64,000 bases of DNA from Bagarius yarrelli (Eukaryota; Chordata; Actinopteri; Siluriformes; Sisoridae), in contig VCAZ01000063.1 of the NCBI GenBank assembly GCA_005784505.1, positions 891,501 through 955,500 of the forward strand, written 5' to 3'. Each line of letters opens with the position of its first letter. Position 1 is the first letter of the stretch. The notes below the pieces were generated by a model, which did not search any database, was not told the origin of the DNA, and saw only the letters and a program-made list of their open reading frames with translations. The position numbers and the translations under genes are program-made. Of the stretch, positions 1-10,610 are shown in pieces.

Positions 1-3000
1 CTGCTCAAACGGCTTCTTCTGTTGTCCCTGCAACGGTTTCGAGTAGTCGTACTCGTCCACACGCGTCTAGATAAAGTTAAAAACATGGTTGTTCTTATTA
101 AAAGGTGTCTAAAGGTGTTCTCTGTGAACTGGTTTACCGGTGGAAACAGTGTGGTGTTTCAGCTGTTAAGTGTAGCACTTGCTTTAAAATCTTCTCGAGC
201 GTGAGCTCCCCTGCTCTCTTTGCGCGCCTCGGCGGCATGGATCGTCTGCACGCCGTTCAGCATCAGGTTCTGCAGCTCCAGGGTCTCCACTAGGTCAGTG
301 TTCCATACGATACCTGAAACGCGCCAACAGCAGTGAAACATCACACTGTGTGAAATTCACAAACATCTTTCAATTAAAGGATTTCTTTCATTCTGATTCT
401 GAATTTTTCTCTAAAGATTTATAGAGATATTTGTACCAACATTGTCAATTGGTTTAGAATGAACCCTAATCAAACCTCTGTCAAAGGTCTTGAGGTCGTC
501 TAGCGTCTGATAGAGGGCGTCCATCTTATCGCAACCTTCTTTCAGGACGTCTCCAGTGCGAAACACAGCTGCGTGAGACTGCATAGTCTGAAACCCAAGC
601 GGAAGATGTGATATTAAAGCTGAGGAAATAAAATAAATATGTGACATACATAATAACAGGCGATCTCATGTCATCAGTCCTTCATGTTTCGGTCTATTTA
701 ACTGAACCTCTTAAACATTTGAAATTAACTACCTTTTTTTTTTTAAAACCTAGAACTAAACATGTTACCTTCAAATGCTATTCACATAAAACCTGTACTA
801 TTAAATACCTTCTGCATGTTAAGTCTGATCTCTGAAGTCCTCGTAGAGCCGTTAGCGAAACGGATTTTATCCAGATTAGCAACTGATTCCTCTCCAGCGT
901 TCGGCTTCAGGGGCTCCAACTTTTCTCCTGTTTCAACAGAATATTAACACACGACTAAAACAGTTGCTCAGAGTTAAATAATAGTAAAAGTGAAATTAAT
1001 GTTTATGAAACAAATATAAAAGAAAAAAATAACGAAGCACCTTTCGGAAGCAACATCTGGTTATAAAGAAGAAGCATTTATTTTAAAAAAGATTCATTTT
1101 TTTGTCTTTAACTGGCTGCAGACTGGCATCATTATCCTCATCTTCATCATGTTTATCAACATCTGAAGGCACTCGTTTAAAAATTCTCTCTTTTGTTCAT
1201 GGGTATGTAGATATACATAAATAAATTTCACTTCAGCAGTTACTGTAAAGGGTTAATGGTTCTAAACAACCCTGTACTGAGGCTACTAGTGTAATACAGA
1301 CCTGTAAACATTTGCAAATGTTCCCGCTCACCTGGAGTGTTGCTTTCGGCAATGGTGAGAGCACAGGCTCTACCGAACACCACCAGATCCAGCAGCGAGT
1401 TGGCGCCCAAGCGGTTGGCACCATGTACAGAAGCACAGCCGGATTCACCGCAGGCGTACAACCCAGGCACAACCCGGTCCTCCCCGTTGGTGTGAGTGAT
1501 GACCTGCACAAGAAACCAACTCTCATATATTACCACTGCCACAGCATCAGATCATGATCAAGTGCTTCTGTTCATGCAGAGAATCATTTTGGGTGTTGAC
1601 TCCAAGTTTGTGACTGACTCATTGATTCAAATTCATTTCAAAAGCAATTTTTTTGCATCATTTACAACATGTACAGTAAACTAAAATAATTATACTGTAA
1701 GAGTAATTAACACCAATTCAGTGAGGCAGGGATGCAGACCTGTCCCTTGTAGTTGGTGGGGATTCCACCCATGTTATAGTGAACTGTGGGTAAGACTGGG
1801 ATGGGTTCTTTAGTCACGTCCACTCCAGCAAAGATCATGGCCGTCTCCGAGATCCCGGGCAGACGGGAAGCTAGCTGCTGAGGTGGGAGGTGATGGAGCT
1901 GGAGATAGACATGATCCTTCTCTGGGCCTACACCTCTGAGCAAGAACAACACGTTAGAACATTTCTTTAGACTAAGGGGTCATCAATCTCGGTCCTGGGA
2001 AATTTAGCTGCAATCCGAATCTGTCTTACTAGGTAAACTTGAAATTTACAGGCAGGTGGTCGTGCAGTGTTAAGATATTGGACCACTAACTGAAAGATCA
2101 AGGATCCATTCCCAGTGAAGGAATAAAAAAAGTATTGAAATATATTTTCCCCTCATATTAAACAATGGAAAGGGCGGGGAAACATTCTGATAGCCTGACT
2201 GGAAGATACAGTAGCCCCAGGACAATGTGCTAGATATTTTGTGAGCCCTGGTCTTGCTCAGGCTCAAGCACCCTGCATATGAGTTATCCACGCCTCTTTA
2301 TTTACATGACGCAGTATACACAGAATAAAAAACCTATTACGATACATACAGTCATACCCCCCAGCCCTACTCTGCAGGACATTAGCCCTTCAGGACAGAG
2401 TTTGGGACAGACCCCTAATTTAGACCAACCACTTTATTTGAAACAACTGCACAAATTAGATGAGAAAAGACACATACCTTCCTTCACGGATTTCGATAGT
2501 CATGGAGCGCGACACCACGTCCCTGGAGGCCAGGTCTTTAGCGTTCGGGGCATAGCGTTCCATAAACCTCTCTCCTTCACTGTTTATCAGGATTCCACCC
2601 TCACCACGGCAGCCCTCTGTGATCAAACAACCAGCTCCATAGATGCCTAAAAATTATTAGATTTAGTTTTACCTTCTCAAGCTAGAATGTGAAAAAGGTG
2701 CAAGTAAAAAGAACAGCTCGCAACCGCAGCGGTAAACACTTTACACGGTGCCGTGCATTCCTCGACTGAACGGTGTCAGATTTCTTCTGTTTAATCAGCT
2801 GATCATGGTGTTCAGAAGACTCAGGTGTGGTATTTGCTTGCATGCAGCTACATCTGGAAATGGTTTTTGGGCATCACCCAACATTTTATTTTTTTTTCCC
2901 CCCTGGGTTTAAACAGCAGTCATATGAAGCACAAACAGGCTGCAGGGTTTTTCAGCTACATCAGTTAGCTTAAATGGAAAAAAAAAGCAACTCAATACAG

Positions 3001-6000
3001 CAATGTGTGTGTTTTAGATTGCTGCCTTCAATATGACAGAGAATCCTACACATCTGGGATTAGCTGGCTGTATCTTTTACAAGGGCAATAAGAAGAGGAT
3101 CAGGCTGATCCATCACGATTGAGCCTCATAGAGAGTGAATTAATAATCAACTTCATACAACATTTAAACAGAGAAATTCAGTTTTAATTAGAGAAATCAC
3201 AACAATGAGCTTTATTAAGATCCTAACCTGTGGGGTGAAACTGAACAAACTCCAGATCCTGGCACGGCAGGCCGGCTCGGGTCACCATGGCGTTACCGTC
3301 TCCTGTACTGGTGTGGGCTGAAGTGCAGCTGAAATAAGTGCGACCGTAACCGCTATGGAGACAAAACATTAGGAAGATGAATACAGCTGATTAAAACAAA
3401 GAATTAAAATGTCAGTGAAGTAAACATGTAACAAGTCTAATTCTCTGACCCTCAGTTTAGGAGTCTAAACAGTTCATCCTCTGGTTATGATTACATTTGC
3501 CTGAGACCCCCTTCTAACAGAGCACATTTAAGGGGCTCGGCAAAGATGGTGTATAGCAATTGGAATCACCACTGCCTAATTATATGACAAAAGAATGACC
3601 TGGAACCCTGAGCAGATGGGCAGGTAAGCACACATCTTGAGGACAATAGACAAAAAACTTTAAACCATATTTTTATTGGTGAACCTTTTGAGAACTGGAA
3701 CGCTTTTGAATCGAAACTCAGCTTGGATATCATTTTAAGAGCAAAACAGCTGCAAAGAAAATGTCTAGCAAACAATTCTCAACAAGGAGTCTCTTTTAAA
3801 AAGCGAAGCCCAAACCAGCGTTTCTCCTCCATAGTTGTTGTGAGTTTAAACTAAAATCTAAATTGGAGAACTGGAGAACGTCGGACTACACACAACACAG
3901 AAAAAAGAGAAAGAGAAGTCTATGAATCAGTTGAAGCTGCTTGTCTTTTACCCTGTGGCAATCACTGTGTTTTTGGCCCTGAGGCGATGAATAGAACCGT
4001 CCTCCATGCACAGGGCGACGACTCCAACGCATTTTCCTTCATCCATTAACAGGTCCAGCGCAAAATACTCCACAAAGTAACTTGTGTCGTACCTCAGAGA
4101 CTGTCAAACAACAAGACACACAGAGTTCAAAAACGCTAATGAAAAAGGGTGTTGAAGCGATCTGGCTAAAATCAGCGCTATTACACACCCTTCCGTAAAG
4201 CGTGTGAAGAAGCGAGTGACCCGTCCTGTCAGCCACGCAGCAGCAGCGGTGAGCCTGACCTCCTTTTCCGTATTTCAGACTCTGGCCTCCAAACGCACGC
4301 TGATAGATCCTTCCATCATCCGTACGGCTAAACGGCATGCCAAAGTTCTCCAACTGGAGAGAGAAAGAGGCAAGGTGAGAGAGCCAAAGAGAGTGAGAGA
4401 AAGAAAGAAAGAAAGGAAAGAAAAGAGAGAGAGATAGTAATTAAAAGAGAGAAAGAAAGAGGGGCAAAGAGAGAGACACACAGTGAGTGAAACAGAGTGA
4501 GTGAGACACAGAGTTAGTGAATGAGTGAGAGAGAATTGATGTTTGAGACTTTCTATTGCTCCTCGCGTTAAATAACAACAAAAAAGGAAGAGATCAGAAA
4601 AGGAAATGATTCAGTGAAGAAGAGTTTGAGGTTTTCACCTCTACCACAGCCGCAGGAGCCTGTTCCGTCATATAGTGAATAGCGTCCTGGTCTCCCAACC
4701 AATCAGATCCCTTCACCGTGTCGTAAAAGTGCCAACGCCAATCGTCTTCCTCCATGTTCCCAAGTGCAGCGTTGATCCCACCCTAAAGAGAAAAGCACAG
4801 TCAGTTTACTGAAATAAACAAACAGAGTTTGTACGCAAAGTCCAGATCTATAGACAAATCAAGTGTCAGGATGTGGACTACAAATCGCACCAGACCAGGA
4901 ACCGAGATATAAACTGCTCAGATCAGTCTGCAGGTAAACACACACCTGAGAAGCTGCACAACACAGAAAGATAAATCAAAAGCAGCTTTAAATTGCTGTA
5001 GTGAAAGTCAATGGAGAATGAAGGGATGAGTTTTCTTTGCTAACATGTTCACAGTCTGGCTGTTAGTACATAGGATGTTTCTCCATTACACGCCTCTCAG
5101 GCCTTACGGCAGTTTAAATCAAGGGTCTTCAATCTTTTTTTTAATGACAGCCACATAGGTGTTCCTTTCTTTAACAGGAGGCGAATCGGTCTGTAACAAA
5201 AAATTACACAGGCCGGAGTGACTCCCAGTATTATTGTGAAGATTTTAGGATGATTTTAGGATGTACTGATTTTGCATCCCAAAAAATCATCACTTAATGA
5301 TGAATCACTACTTGTGGTTGAATTTCCTTCGTCCTGAGTAAATTTTTCTCATTCTGAACAGTTATATATATGTAATATATTTTTAATTACATTTCCAAAA
5401 TATTTAATCTCTCTATGGACACATTGGCTGGAATTCCAACATCCGCATGTAATAACCCAATAATCCAGATTCTTCTTATGATCTCAAACCCAAATGAAAC
5501 AAAAAAGAACAGAACTTCCTGTTTGGATACTTTCAGAAAAAGATTCTGAAAGTATCACGGATATTTTTTTTTTACCTGTGCAGCCACCGTGTGTGAGCGT
5601 GTGGGGAAAAGCTTGGTGACGCAGGCTGTGTTAAAGCCAGCTTCCGACAACCCAAACGCAGCACGCAGTCCAGCACCACCTGCTCCCACCACCACAGCGT
5701 CGAACTCATGATCTACCACTGGATAATGTGTAGATATCTGGAAGAATATCAAGGGAACAATCAGAGCATATCTGCACAATGTTTCTTTATTTATAACAAT
5801 GGCATGTAAAATCCCTATTGATTAAACTAAACACGCAATAATAACCTCATGCTATGACAGTTTAGCTTATGAAATGATACTGCACTAAAATAGTTTTGTA
5901 GTATTAGGAGATTGAGAAAAAGAAATAAAAAATGATTAATTAATTAATCGTGCAGGTCTGAACAGCTATAGTCTCGTTTGTGTTCAACTTAACCAATAGG

Positions 6001-7193
6001 AGAGAAAAACTTACAGCGTCTGACACTTTGGCGTCTCCCCGTTTCCCATAAATGGAGAAATGCAGCTTGCGGAGGCTGACGGGGCATCCGGGGGGCACCT
6101 GACAGGGTCAAGTTTACAGAAGATTTGGGTTAAGTAAAACATTAAAGACTTCATAATCCAAAAAAGAGCATTTCTGGGTTAAAGGTCAGAAGTCAAGGTA
6201 CTAATGAATGCTTGAGCGGCAAAACAAATTCCAGATGGATCACCTGTTGAGTCACTTAATTCTTTACTTGATTAATACACACTATTAGTTGAATCACTGG
6301 ATAGTAGTGTTTAATAATAAGTGTTTAAACCAGGGGTCTGAGTTTTCTTCTCCTTTTGGATGTTCCCTTCTTTTTTCATTATCTGTCAATCATCTGCCTC
6401 TGTCTAGCCCTATCCTCCGCATCCCTTACACCTACTAACTTCCTGCCCTCATTTATAACAGCCATATTCCAAACTGTTTGAGCTCATAATATTTATATTT
6501 AGTCTAGATTTGGCTTTACAGTTTAGTTGATCAACTTTTAAGAAGCCCACTTTTATATTTGAGAGAAAAAACAAACTGATAGAATACAGATGAAATATTT
6601 GAGGAGATGGGAGCACAAACTCGCACCACTCCATCCTACAGTCCCTCAGCTCACACCTTCCCCTCACTCAGACAACTGATATGAAGATGGAGATGAGCCG
6701 AAACTCTACAGGGTTTTGAACAAAGACACTTTCTGTTCTGTGTTTGGGGAAGGTGGTGTTCCTAATAAAGTGGCCAGGGGAGACTGAAGCTCCTCTCTCA
6801 AACACACACACACACACACACACAAACACTCTCACTTTTAGACTCACTCACTCATTCATTCATTCATTCATTCACTCACTCACTCACTCACTCACTCACT
6901 CACTCACTCACTCACTCCGTTCTGATGGACTAACCCCACTACACATCTTTTCTTTAAACCCAGTCTCCATCTCAGTTCGCACTCAGCTGTTGCGTTGTGT
7001 AACGTTAATGTCTGACCCTGAAGCCTAGAGGACATTTTCACTGAAAGCTTCACTTAATGTGTAGAGACTCTGCGTGTATTAAACACCTTTTACACCGGGA
7101 CACACGCATTAAACTAACATTATAGAAACCGCTTACCGCTTTGGATAAGACCTTTTTTCCGAGGACACGGGAAGTGTTGATGAGTGCGGCCAT
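1..7193 (-). CDS. sdha: Succinate dehydrogenase flavoprotein subunit (complex II), 3' end beyond the window
   Basis: This mitochondrial FAD enzyme oxidises succinate to fumarate as part of complex II, linking the TCA cycle to the respiratory chain. Fourteen coding exons are visible in transcript order: 7137-7193, 6015-6098, 5576-5737, 4639-4782, 4189-4353, 3952-4100, 3228-3352, 2478-2646, 1740-1935, 1332-1503, 809-927, 476-587, 183-313 and 1-66. They sum to 1851 nt (617 codons) with compatible phases and no stop. The short first exon (MAALINTSRVLGKK) looks like a mitochondrial presequence. The dinucleotide-binding motif VVVGAGGAGLRAAF and the covalent-FAD histidine context TRSHTVAAQ are in exon 3. 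Other family blocks are GYGRTYFSCTSAHTSTGDG and VHGANRLGANSLLDLVVFGR. The frame ends at PFEQ; by comparison with the roughly 664-residue human protein, about 44 C-terminal residues lie to the left of the window. Identity is secure. Confidence 0.98.
67..182 (-). other. sdha: GC-AG intron in sdha
   Basis: On the minus strand the exon 183-313 ends in the codons for Asp-Phe-Lys and is followed directly by GCAAGT instead of GT. The next exon resumes after ctag with Thr-Arg-Val-Asp-Glu-Tyr-Asp, in frame. GCAAGT is the well-known context of the minor GC-AG class of U2 introns. No nearby GT keeps the conserved protein sequence. Confidence 0.85.
2050..2120 (+). mobile_element. SINE head fragment in an sdha intron
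   Basis: The stretch carries the tRNA-like pattern of the local SINE: a gcagtgttaag A-box-like part, then ttggaccactaact and a B-box-like gatccattccc. Only the head survives, in plus orientation. Confidence 0.5.
2213..2370 (+). repeat. Dispersed repeat, copy 1
   Basis: This block shares many stretches in the same order with 58911-59089: a gctagatattttg stretch, a ggtcttgctca stretch, ctcaagca, a gagttagccacg-like part and a terminal cccagcccta. It lies in an sdha intron between exons 1740-1935 and 2478-2646. The family is not one I can name. Confidence 0.6.
4359..4535 (+). repeat. Purine-rich (GA)-type simple sequence
   Basis: The plus strand is almost pure A/G (gagagaaagaaag and gtgagtgagacaca units) just upstream, in transcript sense, of sdha exon 4189-4353. 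The pyrimidine strand therefore forms part of the extended polypyrimidine tract of that exon's acceptor. Confidence 0.7.
6802..6917 (+). repeat. (CA)n followed by (TTCA)n/(CTCA)n microsatellites in sdha intron 1
   Basis: A CA run at about 6802-6824 is followed by ttca and ctca tetranucleotide arrays at 6841-6917. No coding sense is supported; the plus-strand frame here merely reads Ser-Leu-Thr-His repeats. Confidence 0.9.
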
Positions 7194-7330
7194 GTCGTCG
7201 TTTGCGTTCACTTTTTCTTCGTCGTCATAATAACCTTTTTCTTAGAACGTCAAAACGCTGACAGTTGATATTACCGCCACCTGCTGGACTGGTGGGTTTA
7301 TTAAAACTTCTTTTAGCCACCTGTGTCTGA

Positions 7331-8150
7331 CTTTTAAATATGGAAGCACATTTCCGCCACATAATTGTAAAATTATGACATAATTATAAAATATTACGTA
7401 GAAAGTAATTAAAAGTCGAAATTATGTTGACTCGCTGGCTTATTGACAGAACAGAAGTTTATCCACGTTATTGTGATGTGCATATAGGTCCAAGTCTGGT
7501 ATTATTTAAACAATCAGAAATAAATATACATTATTTATTTATCATCGCGATATACAATCCTTAGTTCAGTTTTAAAATCAAAGCATAAGATGGATTTCTG
7601 GTCGTGATTTTATTGGCAGTTTAAAATCGAACCTCCACTAGATGGCAACAAGAACCGATCTGATAGCAGAACGCCAAAGTTTACGTTGATAGACGGAACC
7701 TGCATTTAGATATTATTAAACACATCATTATGCCTTCTGGGATGGCTGAGCTGTGACTTACTTACTGTAACTTACTGTTACTACATAATCTCTGATTGAT
7801 AAAAAGAAATCAAAACAGACATGATTTACTGTCCTGATGTACATAAAGCAAGACTGGATTAATATTAAATCAATGTTGACTCAAGGTAAAAAAAAAATTG
7901 ATTTAGTTTTAGTCAAACAAATATTGTTTTTATGTCCATCTTTATCTATTTTTCATAATTAAAATGACTATTTTATGGTGCAAAACCTGTTCAGAAATCA
8001 ATGCAGTATGGGTTCAATAGCAACCTGCTATCTGGGATGTGCCTGAAAGCCATGATTACGACATTTAAAGTCATAATTTGACATTTTATCTTATTATAAT
8101 GACATTTTTTTTATCTTGTGGTGGCGGAAATGAGCTTCCATAATTAAAAG
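7331..8150. mobile_element. About 820-bp element with long terminal inverted repeats (MITE-like)
   Basis: The left end (7331-7364, cttttaaatatggaagcaca then tttccgccacataa) is nearly the reverse complement of the right end (about 8117-8150, ttgtggtggcggaaatgagc then ttccataattaaaag). The tcataat/attatga motifs just inside both ends are also inverted. The interior is AT-rich with no open reading frame of note. This is the layout of a non-autonomous DNA transposon. It sits just 5' of sdha. The superfamily is not assigned. Confidence 0.75.
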
Positions 8151-8275
8151 ACACGTCCATCGAAAATATATACCACGTACAAAGCATCACACACTAGTCT
8201 TCTACAATGTTCTTACTGGCACTGCTTGTTCTTCCAATGACGTCACTGGTGCCGCTCTTTTTAAAAAAAATTTCC

Positions 8276-8426
8276 GTATTTGGCAAATGTTTTTACCCAG
8301 AGCGACTTTAGTTTTATCCATTTATTATTCAGCTGAGCAACAGGGTTAAGGCTATTGATCAGGGGCCCAGTAATGGCAGTTTAGGAGCAACAGTTCAACA
8401 CATTAACCGCTGAACTACCACTTCCC
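8276..8426 (-). mobile_element. tRNA-derived SINE remnant
   Basis: Reading plus to minus, it shows the conserved tail (ttggcaaatgtttttaccca, then gagcgact), the caggggcccag middle and a head reading ttaaccgctgaactaccact. The head-to-tail direction is minus. Confidence 0.7.
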
Positions 8427-8460
8427 TTTTAATTTCCTTTTCTTGCTTTTGTCTTCTTAC

Positions 8461-8654
8461 ATGTACATTTACAGCATTTGGCAGACACTTTTATCCAGAG
8501 TTACTTACATTTATCTCTTTTATACAACTAGCCAACTGGGGGTTAGGGGCCTTGGTTAGGGGCCCAGCAGTGGGAACTCAGTGGTGCCAGGAATCGAACC
8601 CCTATTGTCCAATTAGCAGTCCAACAACTTAACCACTGCACTCCCACTTCCCCC
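8461..8654 (-). mobile_element. tRNA-derived SINE, nearly full length
   Basis: It has tail gcatttggcagacactttta, middle gggggttaggggccttggtt, B-box-like ggaatcgaacccct and A-box-like ttaaccactgcactccc (all as read on the plus strand). It is one of the best-preserved copies in the window. Confidence 0.8.
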
Positions 8655-8732
8655 AAATGTAAATTGCATAGTAAAATTTGTAAAATTCTTCACATATCCC
8701 AATTTAGAAAGATAGGGTCAGAGATAATACAG

Positions 8733-8860
8733 CACCCCTGGAGCAGGAAGGGTTAAGGGTCAAGGACCCAACAGTGGCTGACTGGCAGTGCTCGAACACA
8801 GGTCTTCCTGGTCTTCCAATCAACAACTCAGTCCTTTAACCATTTGAGCCACCACTGCCT
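8733..8860 (-). mobile_element. SINE remnant lacking its tail
   Basis: It retains gggttaagggtcaaggaccc, a B-box-like gtgctcgaacacagg and the A-box-like ttaaccatttgagccaccac as read on the plus strand. Confidence 0.65.
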
Positions 8861-9096
8861 TTGTACATTCACCACGCGTTGGAAAGAGGTTACTCCTAAA
8901 TCAGAATTATGTAATATGTATTTATTTATTTTACTACATTAATACTAGTATCTTAGTCATAAGAAGTTTGCATGCTGTATTTTACCCTTTGAATAGAGGG
9001 AGATATTTAACATAATGTTTATTTAACAACTGTTTAACATAATGTTTAGCAATATGTTTAGGGCTGGAAAAAATTTAATTAAAATTAAACAATCAC

Positions 9097-9200
9097 ATTT
9101 TATACAACGAAGAAGTTGGGGCTAGGAGCCCAGCAATGGTAGTTTGGTGATCCTGGTTATTAAACTAATGACCTTCTGATCAGTTGCCCAACACATTAGT
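9097..9200 (-). mobile_element. Short SINE remnant
   Basis: Recognisable parts are tatacaacgaagaagttggg, gagcccagcaatgg and accttctgatcagttgccca. The copy is degraded at both ends. Confidence 0.5.
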
Positions 9201-10057
9201 GTTAAATTAACACTAATTATATAATATGTTAAAACGTCCCATGTGGAACAGCCAAATGAAAAGTGATGTTGCTATACAACGTACAATTGCGTCAGAATGT
9301 TTTCATGTTTAATGTACAGTAATTGCTGTTCTGTGAGACTGAGGCTGGTTGTGGATGGAAGAGTTAGATTGTAGCCCATTGAGCAAAATAAAACAAACAT
9401 TTATTTGTGAGGTGTCTTTTAATACCACAAAAACTCTGGTCAATATCTTGTCATTTCCAGGAAAATTAAGCTAAAAAAGATTTTCACACAAAATATTTCC
9501 CTGTAATGTTGTTGTAATGTAGTGACCCAAACTTTATCTTGACCCTGGAAACATACTCTGATGTAATTTTTTACGAGCAAGAAGGTGGTATGAACAGGTG
9601 AATACAGGTAAAACACCACATTTTATTTTGTACTGCCAAAAAAAAGGGTTTGGTCTGCTTAGCACCTTGTTTTAATTACTTTTTGAAAAAAAAAATAAAT
9701 ACAATAAAATAGTTCTATACAAATGGTTTCTAATTCACATTTTCCCCATGAGAAGGTAATGAGAGAGGTTACTGATGGAGAATTAAACAGATCACATGGT
9801 TACTTGATGTCAGCGATGGAAAGCTCAGAGGGAATTTCCATCTTAAAATCAAAAATTCGAGCAGTTGATAGAACTACAAGAAGCCCCCACTAAAGCTTAT
9901 TATTTTAAATATGTCAATGGGTTGGTCACAAATATTGTAAGATCACTAGCTTGAATCTCTCTGCAAGGCGTGTACAAGGAGGTAATGCAATTTACAGAAA
10001 TCCACTGTGTCAATCATTAACGAGGGGAAAAAACAGTACAACATGTTGCCACCTGGC

Positions 10058-10063
10058 TTTATT
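10058..10063 (-). other. col11a2: Candidate polyadenylation signal for col11a2
   Basis: AATAAA on the minus strand lies about 550 nt after the col11a2 stop codon. A second AATAAA is at 10511-10516, only about 95 nt after the stop, and a third is at 9622-9627. Which one is used cannot be told from sequence alone. Confidence 0.35.
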
Positions 10064-10610
10064 ACAGTATAAAAGGATAAATGGAAACACACCAGTTTAT
10101 CCAATAACAAAAATAATAGGAACTTTTTTTGTTGTCTCAGCTTGAACCGGAGTAAGCACACAGGGCATAGAGGAGATTCTGGAACTGAAGCACAGAGGTA
10201 GAGAAGGACACCTGGGAAAAAACGAGACAGTGAGAAGGAAAGATAATGACGAGGGGTGTTTGGTTGCTTTGCTGTAGTAGTTGCCCCATTAGGCCATCAG
10301 CTTGTTTTAGAATATTCTTCTTGGATGTCTCATCTAATCTCGATCTTCACTCCGCTCTGCTCTGTGGAGCTTATTTTATCATCCTTCCTGCATCTTCATC
10401 TTTCCTTCAAACTGATTTAGAATTATTTTCCCTTCATTTCTACTTACCTTACTTCACAATGACTTCTGTGTGTGTGTTTGTCTACAACTTAGATTGTCTT
10501 TTATCATGTATTTATTCTGGCACATATCTATGCCCAAAGAATCCAAGTTATTACGTGTCATTTGTGTCGATTTTTTTAATTCCTTTTGCTCTCAGCTCAT
10601 GTCTGTAAGT

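Larger units (their letters stand above)
7194..10610. other. Gene-free stretch between sdha and col11a2
   Basis: Both flanking genes run leftwards, so this holds the sdha promoter on its left and the col11a2 3' UTR on its right. It contains the inverted-repeat element at 7331-8150 and four SINE remnants at 8276-9200. I see no conserved coding sequence or RNA gene here. Confidence 0.7.

Noticed and set aside
6744..7028. 94-aa plus frame with His-Ser-Leu-Thr repeats
   Set aside because: Translated microsatellite only.
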